From NCBI GenBank assembly GCA_963930775.1, contig OZ005696.1, positions 4,650,001-4,714,000 of the forward strand: DNA of 64,000 nucleotides, given 5' to 3'. The notes under the pieces were generated by a model that saw only the letters and a list, made by a program, of their open reading frames with translations, did not search any database and had not been told where the DNA came from. Shown piece by piece: positions 53,214-64,000 of this stretch (positions within the stretch are counted from its first letter, which is position 1; every line of letters begins with the position of its first letter). The translations under genes were made by a program, and so were the position numbers. This stretch comes from Cliona cf. orientalis. Its lineage: Eukaryota; Porifera; Demospongiae; Clionaida; Clionaidae.

Positions 53214-53358
53214 TACGTAATCTACTGTTACGGTGCATAGCGATACTTACTACATGCGCATGTATATCGCGTTCTGATCTTTTATGAGCAAATATGATCA
53301 AAGGCCATAAGAGATCCATTGACATTATCAGGTGCGCTTCGGCGTGACGCTTCTAAAC

Positions 53359-54890
53359 ATGGTTTACCAGCCAGAGCAGAGAGAGGCTGTACGCTCGGCT
53401 CTGTGGTAGGGACGTGTTTGTGACTCTGCTAACAGGATCCGGGAAATTGGCGATTTACCAGGCACAGCCCTACTGCGTGGAGGTGCTAGGAGACAACTCT
53501 GCTCGGATAAAGTCGGTGGTTCTAGTGGTGTCGCCCCTTACAGTGTTGATGAGAGATTAAGTAACCTCACTAAAGGCAAAGGCCAAAGGTATAAAAGAAA
53601 CCTACCTGGACAGCCATTATTCTGCTGAGGAGCAGAGTGCTATCTTTGTCGGCGAGTATAGTCATCTATTTACAAGCCCTGAAACTATTTTTCGGATGAG
53701 TGAATGCAGAAAGAATCTACTATCCCCAGGAAATTTAATAGCCATTGCAATCGATGAGGCTCACCGCATCATCAAGTGGTGAGTTACATTTGTGTTCATG
53801 TGTTGGTGTTGGGGGTGGTGCCATACACCAAATGATAGTCAGGTGACAAATACAAGCACTTCTGTCACCAATTGTATTTTTGTTTTTATAATTCAGGGTG
53901 ATGGGAGAAGTTTTCCGTGAATGATATGTACGCTCGCTTGCACCCACCAATACATCTGTTCTGGCATTTACTGCTACGAGCACACAGAATATGTATTCAA
54001 TCCAAGATGATACAACATTTGAGAATAGGCAGTTGTGCTATATAGTACAGGGCTCTCTAGATTGCCCAAACATCAGGTACAGTGCTGTGAAGGTCAGTTG
54101 AGATTTGAAAGTTGTTTTTTGGATAGTTACTACAAGAAATAGAATCATGGAGAAGAAGCCTCCCACGCACTGTCATATTTTGTCGCTATCAAGACTTGTG
54201 CTTCATTATTCAAGCTGTTCTTGTTGCATCTCAGGGAGAAGAGCTATGAAGCTAACCAGACTCTGCACTATGTATCATGCTGGGATTGATGATTCAGATT
54301 AAACTGAAATTTTAGCCTCTCTTATGGACCCTAATGGAAAATGCCGATTGCTATTTTGCATGATTGTATTTGGAATGGGTATAAACATTCCGGACATCAG
54401 ATACATCCTAACACTACGTCCCTCCCTCTGATATTGATGATTATTTGGGCTGGTCGAGATGGTAGTGAGTTTTTCAATACTTTACCCCTTAGGAGGGTAT
54501 ACGTATACAACAGGCTGTGCGAGTCCAAGAATGAAAGAGTACTGCAAACTTTCAAAAGGATATCGAATATCAATTTTTCAGTGAAGTAGCTGCTATGGAT
54601 GATTTAACTGTCGGACTGAAACATCACCGTTGTGACCTTTGTACTGTCATCTGTGAGTGCTCAACACCCTACACTCCATGTCCTGTAGAACTGTGTGAAC
54701 TATAGATGTGAAGGTACTGAACCATATCATGCAAGCCAAGAGCAGGAAGAGCGTGCAATAACAGCAAGTCTGCACCTTATTCTAACAGAAAAGTTACATG
54801 AATTTAAGCAGTTAATAGTATTAACAAACAACACAGATTGTGTACCTTTGTACTTGGGTAACGATCTTGCTTGTGGGCTATCCAACTAAT
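53359..54890 (+). pseudogene. RecQ-like ATP-dependent DNA helicase, decayed
   Basis: Frames on the plus strand give helicase motifs in order: LTGSGKLAIYQ (motif I, Walker A Lys kept), VVSPLTVLMRD (Ia), AIDEAHRIIKW (II), FTATST (III), YHAGIDD, VFGMGINIPDIRYIL (V) and WAGRDG (VI), followed by a Cys-rich CDLCTVICECSTPYTPC segment. An intron (53779-53896, GTGAGT...TTCAG) splits the Trp codon after motif II. Stops at SAL*GRD, at RD*V and in exon 2, plus frame shifts after 54100, show it is inactive. RecQ enzymes unwind DNA 3' to 5'. This belongs to the divergent, multicopy RecQ-like group seen in some invertebrates, and is not an orthologue of BLM or WRN as far as I can tell. It converges with the DUF6589-like remnant. 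Confidence 0.8.
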
Positions 54891-55937
54891 ATCATAAATA
54901 TGAGTGTTGCTAATTATTGTCATTTTGTTTAAAGCATACAGGATTTACAGGATAAATATCTCATATGGAATTGTGGATAATATTATTATAGTGGAGAATA
55001 ATAATTTGCAGTGATCAAAATTTCATTGTTTGAACTGCTTGATCAGTAGCAGTATGTCGTCTTTAATCTTTAAGCCACTTTTGAAGTTTGGATTTATCTC
55101 CTTTAGTTTACAACAGGGAAATTTGGAAATGACCTACGTTTCCTTCCTGGCTTAAAATCAACATCTTCCTGTTTCTTTTAGTACTTTGACAATGATATCC
55201 AACTTCATTTTACTTTGGCTCTGGATGTTTACCACTGGGAAGCTTGACTTCACCAAAATTCTGTAGCACATGCATTGTGGGGCCAATTGCATGGCCTGTT
55301 TTAGGCCAAGAAAAGAAAATTCTTAGTTTCTCAGGCTTTTTCAGCCAAAAAATGATGCGGGCGGGCGGCTTTTTATTTTATTTTTTTTATTTTTTTGGGG
55401 CGTGGCCCACCCTTAACCACGCCCATATACGGCCTACCTCGAGCTGAAATTTGGCTGAAAGTAACTGGAATTTGCAAGTCTTAGTTAATCTATAATTTGT
55501 TATAGCATAGCCATCAGAGAAGCGATTTTGAGAAGTCAGATGCCTACTAGAGAGTGTCAAGGCTGATGCTCAAGCAAAGAGATCGAGCGGTAAGCACGAC
55601 GATAATTAAATTACCACACCCACTTAATTAAAAAAAAAAAAAAGGGCCCAGCAGCCAAAAACTGATGCGGGCGGGCCTGAGAAACTAAATATTTTTTTTC
55701 ATGGCCTTATCCATGCTTTTTTTTTTTGTTAACTGAGCTCTGTATGTATTGATGTCATCCTTCAGTTCACGCTATTTTGTAGATCCAGTGGCTTAATCGT
55801 TTTCTCCCTGATTATTTGTACATGTACTTCAAGCTTGGTTCCAAATTAGCTGATGTGTCTTGCTTGCTGTCAGTAGAGCATTCACTTGAGCAATGAGATG
55901 AAATGCCGAATACTTGGTTCATCCATTTGTATAGGTA
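54891..55937. other. No gene seen
   Basis: Beyond the RecQ-like C-terminus. Short A or T runs near 55380 and 55633 and a duplicated GATGCGGGCGGGC word (55353 and 55664). No recognised coding motif. Confidence 0.4.
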
Positions 55938-56090
55938 ATAGTGAGGTTGTATGTTGAATTTGGGTAAAATAGCACTCTGAAATAGGTATTTGGTTCAAAA
56001 ATTGTACGAGCGATAGCGAGTACAATTTGATGAACCAAATGCCTATTTCAGAGTGCTATTTACCCAAATTCAACATACAACCTCACTATC
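55938..56090. repeat. Near-perfect 153 bp palindrome
   Basis: Arms of about 70 bp: ATAGTGAGGTTGTATGTTGA onward pairs with the run ending CATACAACCTCACTAT. The few mismatches and short loop (GAGCGATAGCGAG) would make an extended double-stranded RNA hairpin if transcribed. Could be a minimal inverted-repeat transposon. Confidence 0.9.
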
Positions 56091-57059
56091 ACAGGCTAAT
56101 AGTATACATACACAAAGTCAGATAGGTATTTCAACTCAGAATGGTATTTCAAACTCAGGTGCCTATTTCACTTGTAATACTTGTAATTGGTATACAAGAT
56201 TTGTATACATCAAAGTACAAGTATACTATTAGCTTTGAAATGAAGAAGGAAAAACACATAATTTTGTTGCTTCCCATGTCGTTCATTGCATGCGTCTTCA
56301 AAGTTGTTGCAAGCAGACCATATCCAATTAAGGCTGAAGCATAATTATTGTCTTCATCGTCCTCATCAAGTTGAGGATTTCCAGATGCTCATCATTATCA
56401 CCAACTATTTGAGGATGGTCATTGATGAATCCTAACGCATATAAATCATCAAATTTTCTAAATGCTATGCCTTCTTCTCCGTAGGTGAGGCTGTAACGAG
56501 ACCTTGTGGTAGGCTGTTCTTGGTAGGTGTATCAGTTCTTTCATTCATACCAAATAATTTTAAACCAGCGATGATTAGGGTGCTAATTTTCGTTATTTTC
56601 GTGGTTGACTTGACAGTCACGAAATTTTCCCACCCATGAAAATTAATGCCTACGGTGATATGGTACCATAATGATGCATGGGCGTGCATGGCCACAGTCA
56701 TCGTGGCAGCGCGGCCATACTTCCCAGTCTAGCAAGCAAGAGCAGCCACTGTCATCCAGTTGATAGCGTCTTCGACACTAATATTCTTGTATCTCATGCT
56801 ATTTGTCCAAGTCTCTGTAGGTATGGCTTAGTAACAAAGAAGATCGCGAGCGCGTGTATCGATTACATCATCACTTGTGCAGCAGTGCCACGCCCCTGGA
56901 CTAGTGATTGTCACGAAATTTAAAACCACGAAAATTAATTTTGCGGGCCTTTTTGGACTTTGCACGAAAATTGGACCCCACGAAAATTACCTGCCATACA
57001 GTAATTTAATTATATTACTTGTATACCTGATAGAAAGTGATAAGTTGTGTGCCAGTCTT
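56091..57059. other. Possible degenerate inverted-repeat element, no gene
   Basis: CACGAAAATTAATTTT-like words near 56590-56640 and 56930-56990 are roughly inverted, suggesting a decayed element of about 0.42 kb with one end near CCATACAGTA (57000). No coding segment. Confidence 0.35.
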
Positions 57060-60000
57060 CTGCTTTAGGAATGACACCTTAAAAGTCATCCAAGTACAGT
57101 TCCTGATTGAGCTTTTGGCTTCTTGTGCATGATATGCTCTTTCTCTGGTCAGCTGATCTCCACCAAAGAATATGGGGCTACTCGACCACTGCTTGACACT
57201 GGGGTATACTGCTGAATATGCTGAATGAGATCAACCATATCCTCAGTCTTATTCTCACTCTGCTATATGCCAAGAGGAACCTAGCATGGTACCATACCAC
57301 CAGTAATTAAATAAAAATCATAGTAATTGTCAATGCCTACAATTTCAGATTTTTTCTTCATTGCGGCAGAGTATGCATGCGGAATGTATTCAATTACTCA
57401 TTTTTCGGGAAGTTAAACGCTGTGAAATTTTTTTGCAAGTACTTGGCTCACAAGAATGATGAACTCATCCCTTAGAGGTACATAATCTGATATTGATGGT
57501 AGCCATGTAAAAAGGGAAAGTTTGGAAATATCTGAAAGTAGAAGTTCATCTGGTAGGCAATTTCCAGATATCCTGTCTTTGACAGCGTAGAGACTGAATC
57601 AGTGGTGAGATTTCCCACAATACATGGATGTGTGGTGACTAGCTTATTGATTTGTGTCCAGATTATCCCCAATAATTTGTACAGATGGAGGACACTGATT
57701 TTGTGAGGGGGCTGAATGAAAATTTAATGAATTAACAAATAGAAATTTTAGCATGTGCTAATCTGGCCAGCTAGACCCTCCTCCCCTCTCCGGATTGTTT
57801 CTCTGTATCATGAATAGGAGTCTGAGGTGGAGTGAATCTTTCTGGCCGGACTCACCATGTACTAAGTCGTACAATCGAAAGAGATACATAATACGCTCTT
57901 TCTCTGATCAGCTGATGTCCACCAAAGAATATGGTGGTTACTCAACCACTGCTTGACACTGGGGTATACTGCTGAATTTGCTGAATGATAACAACCACGT
58001 GTACACAAATCCCGACATCACAAGCAATACCAACCTGGTACACAGAATTTTTGGGTGCTGATTGATTAACACTAATATTGCTAGTGCCTTGTAGATTTGG
58101 CTTAGTAAGTGGGAGAGTTGCGAGATTAGTGTGTCTTGGTAAAATTGGATGATGGCTTTGAATATTTCTTGGTTTACCTGGTAAGAGGGCTGTGGGTTAG
58201 GTGGTAGTTATGACACTTGGAGTGACGTTTGTGGCAGATGGTTCACTTTGAACATTGGCAATTGTTGGGAATTCTCTTCAAGTTAAGAATTTCATCATAG
58301 TTCACACCTAAAGAATCCATTTTTCTCAGTATAACATTCAGTTGAATGGTTAATCCCATTCAGGTTTAGGTTTGTGCCTAAGCAATAATTATTGTGATAA
58401 TGAAGTAATCAATCTGAGAGCTATAAATTATGACTTACGGTTTTATGAATGTCTCCATTAAACAATATCAAGTTTATAACAGCAGACATCGTTGAGTTTC
58501 ATAATACTGCTCCACTTATGCAAATTGCTGGATATATCAACTCTTCATGTCAGCACCTTTCTTGATATTTTGTGGCCTCATTGGTGCTGCAACGGACAAA
58601 AGGAACTGAAAGAACGTAGGAGCCTCCTTTCTAAGCTCTTTTGCAAAATTTTCCCATGAAAATTCCGTCAAATCCTTCTTGGTGCTCTTCCGAAATAAAC
58701 GAAGAACCATCTTTCTTGCATAAATGTGTACACTCCAGGGTAATAACGTTGCTATACTCCAAACTTCGTCACACTCTGTTACAGCTAGAGCAATACTTCG
58801 CCAATTACCTCTGCACAGTGTATGTTTAATATCACAATCATGGGATAATGTGGCTAGCATGCATGATCATTTAGTAACAGTACGTACTCGTGAAACATAG
58901 AGACGTACTTCATGCACAAACACTTAGTGCCGTGCGCATGTGCAGATTGAAGCGGTTGCAGAGGCCACATCCCTCATAGCATACTCTAAGTGTGCAGTGG
59001 CAACGTTCTCGCTCTGCTCGAACATCGCTATTGGATTACTGATAGGTATGACAAAGAACAGACCTCGCCTCTCGCTTTGCTCGAAGCTCGGTGGCTAGCA
59101 CCAGCACCTGCTTAGCAGGCCTCTTGAAACGTGCGGCACTTTCGCGCCGATCGTTCCATAATGCGTCTCTAGCTGTACCTATGGCCCGAAGCACTCTTTA
59201 TGCACCAGCCCTACAGTTCTGACCAATCCTGAGCCTTGCAGTGCGGACTTTCTCTCCACCCGTGCCGCGCATTCATAGCAACCGGGTGCAACCAAGACAC
59301 ATATCCATGCCCTCATGTAGTGACACGGACTACATAAGAAAAGTGTCGCTCTGAAAAATAGTTTTCGTTGTATATAGTATAACAGTATTCATGTTAATGA
59401 ATAATCTATTTGCACCCAAAAACTTCTGATTTTTCCAGGTTGATCCAATGGTATTGCTTGTGATGTAGGGATTTGTGTACATGTGGTGCTATTACTGAGC
59501 TGAAATAGGCTCCTTTACCTTTAGAAGATTGGATACCACCTTTAGTTTTGGCTTTTTTGATGTCAACTGTGAAGCAGTCAGCCAACTTGCATTGATGCTG
59601 GTGTCTCGACTTTGCATTATGCTAGTGCCTTGTGGAGCAGGCTTAGTAAGTGGGAGAATTGCGAGATTAGTGTGTCTTGGTAAAAACTGGATGATAGCTT
59701 TGAATAATATTTCTTGGTGGACCTGGTAAGAGTGGTTGTATGGCTCTGGATTGGGTGGTAGTTGCGACACTTGGAGTGATATTTGTGGCAGATGGTTCAC
59801 TTTGCACATTGGAAATGCCTGATGGAGTGCATTGTCGGCTGGAGGGGATACAACTAATTTGAAAGTGCAGCCTTTTTATTGTGACGTCAGTCCTGTTGGA
59901 GAAGTACTTGTAGACAATGTCCTCTTGATTACATTAGTGATAGTCGGTAGAGGTGGCCATGGTCTGCTTGGGCTGTTCATCGGTATCTGTGTACTGCACA

Positions 60001-60140
60001 CTGCTGGAGATGGTAACATCGACTTGAACTTGCTGACTTTTGCAATGTAGGCATCTTGTAGTTTCTTAGCTTTGTTGAAACCATCCCTATATTTTCTGCA
60101 GACTACAGTTGGATACACATGGAATATATGTGCTTGTTGT
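57060..60140 (-). pseudogene. DUF6589-like gene remnant, split by a repeat
   Basis: Read leftward from 60140: VVCRKYRDGFNKAKKLQD with a charged helix; a long proline/serine-rich stretch (59492-59809); GNWRSIALAVTECDEV and EFSWENFAKELRKEAPTFFQ (58537-58820); AICISGAVLWNS; YIPHAYSAAMKKKSEIV; and FFGGDQLTRERAYHAQEAK (about 57130). The order and strings resemble large multicopy invertebrate proteins filed under DUF6589, whose function is unknown and which may belong to mobile elements. Stops and frame shifts are frequent, segments are duplicated (57110-57240 with 57885-58000; 58080-58265 with 59610-59812), and a TATA-bearing repeat interrupts it at 58823-59372. Recognition is from remembered family features, so the family name is moderate confidence. 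Confidence 0.55.
58823..59372 (+). repeat. TATA-bearing 0.55 kb repeat inserted in the DUF6589-like remnant
   Basis: TGTTTAATATCACAATCATG to GTTTTCGTTGTA. Most similar to 33026-33596. The box is CTACATAAG here instead of TATATAAG. Confidence 0.8.
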
Positions 60141-60539
60141 GACTTGCAGTATTCTTCCTAGAGCAGAGAGAATTGATTTTTATCCTTCAATTGTTCCACT
60201 AAATGATACTGCTGAGGGTACTACTTGCACAGGAGACTTGGTAAGACTTCTCAATCCACAAAACAGACCACATGGTTAAGTTTACTACCGGTATACCAGC
60301 AGTGCAATAATTATTGTGCGTGTATGGCTATTAGCGTGACAACACAGTGATAGTGATATTCATTATTTCGTACATTGCACATTTGTGTACATAACACATT
60401 CACCACAAAAACCACACTACTAATGAGGCATACCACACAGTCTTAGGAATGCTACGAGAGTTACTAGACCCTTCCCCCTCTATTTTTAAACGCAAGAACA
60501 ATCTGGAGAGGGGAATAAGGGTCTAGCTGGAGACTTACC
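60141..60539. other. No gene seen
   Basis: Contains a short inverted pair near CTAGACCCTTCCCCC (60466) and GGGGAATAAGGGTCTAG (60508), which may be a tiny element of the TAGTCTCG kind. Confidence 0.35.
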
Positions 60540-61150
60540 AGATGATTCACAAGACACAAAGATATAGCTTTCTTTCGACGTCTTCTAATTATCAAGTCTC
60601 TATGAGGGTTGATTGTGCTTCTCCATCGCTCACAGCTTCCTCATGCGGCATCGAGAACAGTCAGTTACTGCAGTACGGTCACGCCTACCAATTAAGCATT
60701 TGTGCTAACTTAAAAACGATGGATGCACGTGTGTGCATACTCGCCCGTACCAAGGAATGGTGTTAAAATGGAGACATTTTCACCTCAAACGATTGTGCAA
60801 CGGGAGTGAACGTTAACTTACTGATCACTACTGTAGCTTGTTTCAAGGAGTCAATGTAGCAGCTTCTGTACAAATGTATGGAATTTATATCCCAGGTAAG
60901 CGCCCATGCAAGCCAAAATCGCGAGTTATGTTTAAGTGCCCGTAGGAGCTTACCTGGGACGCTACGGTACATGTGATAAGCTCTGCCATACAGCCAACTG
61001 CCTACCTACAGTAGCGGTCAATAAAAAGTTAACATCGATTCTTGTTTCCTATTGTATGATCGTGGAACGGTGAGAAAATGAGAACGAAACAGTAGCTGCA
61101 CGGTACAGACAGAAAGGTGACAAGTGTTCGTTTGGCAGATGAGAAACATT
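60540..61150 (+). repeat. Duplicated noncoding unit, copy 1
   Basis: GAGGGTTGATTGTGCTTCTC, TTACTGCAGTACGGTCACGC and CAATAAAAAGTTAAC blocks recur in 62280-62710 and 63500-64000. Confidence 0.75.
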
Positions 61151-61427
61151 CTTAGTAAATGCAGTACGTACATATGCAGTACTGTGTACAGGTAATTTGA
61201 CAAAAGAGTGCGAGTGACGCGTATAGTGAAGCAGCTGCTCGCAGCCAATTCCGGCAAGTGCGTGTACCTGGTACCTGTTTTGAGTGCATACACTCGTGCT
61301 GGCACATGCAAGTATTCGAAACTTGATGGCAAAAAAAGATATAGCTACTACTGCCTCTATTCTCTCAACAAGCTTGCTAAAGCTTTCTAAAAGTCTCGTG
61401 CATCAGCGGGTGACAGTGCTCATGATC

Positions 61428-61925
61428 ACAGAGCTCAAAATAACAGCCGGCAATCGGCCATTTTCTGTGTATTTCAACCAGATGGCCGCTCAAGCTACTT
61501 CTTGGTCGGTCATAGTGTCCAGGCAAGTTTTCAAAGCTATAAAACTACCAGTATGGTTTGAATAGAAATACCTACTCTCATTTATACAGTCTACTAGAAT
61601 TTTATCTTACTTTTTATATCAGAAAACGAGCAAACGAGCTCCTTTGCAGTCGTTCTTGCTGTTTATTCGATTTCTCAGTAGCCAAACACGATAAGTCAAA
61701 GTGCAATTGTTGTGCAAGATGTCCACGTGTACCTGTGGTTAAACTAATTGACCTTGTTTGTGGCTTCCTAGTACAGCCCACTAGCACTTGTACTCCCTGT
61801 TGTACAGGGATCTGGACTCAGTGGCATGTCCTAGCAAATGGAGCAAATGACCGACCAACATGGAAATTGGTTGGCCATCATGGCCACCCATTTTGAAAAC
61901 CTTGTTTTGTCCTTTGTGATCACAT
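61428..61925 (+). repeat. 0.5 kb dispersed repeat, copy 2
   Basis: Near-identical to 17538-18070 in the same orientation, but lacking a piece near 61805 (AGCCTTAAGCAGAGACTAG in copy 1). Confidence 0.85.
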
Positions 61926-62279
61926 TTATGAGTACTCGAGACTCATGAAAAAATACAGAGAATAGGAAGTTTATCTATACCTAGTAAATCTTTTTCTGTC
62001 TCTCTTCACTCAGTGAACTCACAAGTGTTTGTCAAAAAAATATGATAAGCGTGCGAACTGTCTGTTGTCTTGATTTTGCCACCATTGTGTTCTCAGTGCA
62101 ATAACTGGACCACGCCCTATACGTGCTTGCGAGTGCGTGTGGATATGCACTAGTGTGAGAGTACCTGCGCTTGTGCATCTAGGATGCCTTTTTGTACCCA
62201 CACGTGAACATCCTGGCTACACGAGTCACCTCGCTACTCACTCGTTTATCGAGTTGCCTATGATTGGTGCTATACAAGA

Positions 62280-62710
62280 TAGTCTTAGTCGCTTGTTGCG
62301 CTGGCTTCTATGATTGCTAGTCTACTCTACTCGGCTGGTTGCTGGAAACCAAATCAATAGCTTTTTTGCTCAAGGCAATCGCTTGAACTACTTGTGTAAA
62401 ATGTACCTGGCAATCGACAATATACAAAAATACAGTTTGCTTTCTACATTATCAAGTCTGTGCGAGGGTTGATTGAGCTCTCCATCGCTCATGGCTTCTT
62501 GAAAGCTTGTTTTATCCATGCGGCATTGAGAATGGTCAGTTATTGCAGTACGGACACGCCTAACAATTAAGGATTTGCGTGAACATACAAACGATGGGTG
62601 TGGGTGCGTGCATACTTCCTCGTAACCCAGAACGGTGTGAAACGGAAATGCTCTCACCTCGAAACGATCGTACAACAGAACTAAACATTAACTTTATATT
62701 GGCTGCTACT
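62280..62710 (+). repeat. Duplicated noncoding unit, copy 2
   Basis: Matches 63685-64000 from GCTGGCTTCTA through TACCTGG, GAGGGTTG and ATTGCAGTACGG. Confidence 0.75.
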
Positions 62711-62773
62711 GTACTTCCAAGTCTTTGATTGTGTGCTTTGCATAAGAGCTAGAATGCTCTTTGCAATTGCAAC

Positions 62774-62900
62774 ACACCCACAATAACTGAGAAATTAAGG
62801 CAATGTTATGGTATGGCATTTCTGCATGAGTACTACATGTGAATCGGAAATCAATTAAATGGACTTGGGCAGAGCCGTTTCTAAACGAACATAATTTTAG
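62774..62900 (+). repeat. Fragment of the ATATGTGAC-ended element body
   Basis: Follows 45750-45880 at reduced similarity (GAGAAATTA, GGAAATCAATTAAATGG words). Confidence 0.6.
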
Positions 62901-62952
62901 GGATCGCATAATTTGACGACAGCGTGAATGTATAACGAGTATGCTGTCTACA

Positions 62953-63272
62953 TAGTCTCGTGCGCAGCCCCTCCTCTACACAAAAAGGGAGAAAGGGTCT
63001 GGTGATAAGGGTCACACTGCCGTTTCCCCACGTTGAAAATCGTATGTGGCCAATCAGATTGCAGTAGCATAGTCACATGACTATTTGAATGTAATTGTCT
63101 GTTGCACGTGTGCGCCCGACCTATGGCTGTGCGGGCGCACAGTATGGTTTATTTCTTATTTAACGCACACCAAAACGCCAATTATTGCATTCTGGAGGGA
63201 CACGATCATAGTGTGACCCTTTTCACCAGACCCTTCTTCCTTTTTGTGTAGTGAGGGCTGAGAACGAGACTA
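62953..63272. mobile_element. TAGTCTCGTGCGC element, perfect 9 bp target duplication
   Basis: Inverted ends of about 55 bp (TAGTCTCGTGCGCAGCCCCT). Flanks CTGTCTACA at 62944-62952 and 63273-63281. 320 bp, noncoding. Confidence 0.94.
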
Positions 63273-63349
63273 CTGTCTACATTACGTCATACAAGCAAAT
63301 ATAGCTGGCCTCCAATATGGCTATGTCTATCACAATATGCATGTGGTAT

Positions 63350-63374
63350 GTATATATATATATATATATATATA
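63350..63374 (+). repeat. TA microsatellite
   Basis: Uninterrupted TA dinucleotides, about 12 units. Confidence 0.9.
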
Positions 63375-63499
63375 GCATATTTTAAGATAGCCCTAGTAAA
63401 TCATCCAATACCATCATGTTTATACTAGGACATGGCCTGGGCACGTGGTTTGTGACCATAGTAATTCTCTTTGTAGTTACATCAGAGAAAAAGAGGATA

Positions 63500-64000
63500 T
63501 AATTTTTGCTAGTGCAAATACACTAGTGGCCAATAAAAAGTTAATGTTCCGTTCACTATTCTACGATTGTTGAACAGTGTGAAAACGAGAATGAAACGGT
63601 AGTTGAACGGTACGGACAAAAAGGTGATAAGCGTTCATTTGGTAGGTGAGGAACGTTCAGAGTGAGCATAATGCGTAACAAGACAGTCTTTGTCACTTGC
63701 TGCGCTGGCTTCTACAATCCCTAGGCAGCTCTACTCAGCTGCTTGCTGGAAGCCAAGCCAATAGTTTTTTAACTCGAGGCGGTCACTTGAACTACTTGCT
63801 CGAAACGTACCTGACGATTGATAAGACACAATGATACAGCGATATCTGCTACATCATCGAGTCTGTATGAGGGTTGGCCATCGCTCACGGCTTTCCAAAA
63901 GCTCGTTTCTTCCATGTGACGTCGAGAATGGTCAATTATTGCAGTACGGTCACGCCTACTAATTAAGCATTTGCGCGAATGAAAAAGTGATGGATGCGCG
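63500..64000 (+). repeat. Duplicated noncoding unit, copy 3
   Basis: Contains CAATAAAAAGTTAATG and ATTGCAGTACGGTCACGCC, matching copy 1 and copy 2. Cut by the window end. Confidence 0.7.

Overview
This looks like a TE-crowded nuclear window from an early-branching marine invertebrate, most likely a sponge. Evidence: metazoan spliced genes with some very short introns (56 and 90 nt), dense short inverted-repeat transposons, a tyrosine-recombinase retroelement, and RecQ-like and DUF6589-like gene families that I associate with sponges and cnidarians. The taxon is an inference. No bacterial features are present.

The main host gene is an NAD kinase on the minus strand. It starts at 36401 and runs leftward past 5779, more than 30 kb. 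Ten exons join with matching phases into 386 codons, but the last C-terminal exon was not found. Its introns hold most other items between 5.9 and 36.3 kb. One is a small spliced BEN-domain gene (7369-8061) on the same strand inside an NADK intron; others are a dead Tc1-type transposase (8390-9345) and many nonautonomous transposons. A dead pogo/Tigger-type transposase (960-2140, plus strand) lies left of the gene.

From 36.5 to 46.3 kb, upstream of NADK, there is only repeat DNA: a fold-back element about 90 bp upstream of the NADK start codon, a 1.5 kb element filled with AGCAAAATAGCAT words, and nested elements with readable target duplications. At 46551-52147 lies a 5.6 kb DIRS/Ngaro-type retrotransposon on the minus strand (gag, RT, RNase H, tyrosine recombinase) with split direct repeats. 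It sits inside a copy of an ATATGTGAC-ended element, and a 196 bp TA-flanked element sits inside its first terminal repeat.

From 53.3 to 60.1 kb there are two decayed, convergent genes: a RecQ-like helicase (plus) and a DUF6589-like gene (minus), the latter split by a TATA-bearing 0.55 kb repeat. The last 4 kb is made of duplicated noncoding repeats and one more element with perfect 9 bp target duplications.

Coordinates come from reading the sequence by eye. Exon edges with canonical GT/AG and phase agreement are firm; edges of degenerate repeats are approximate.
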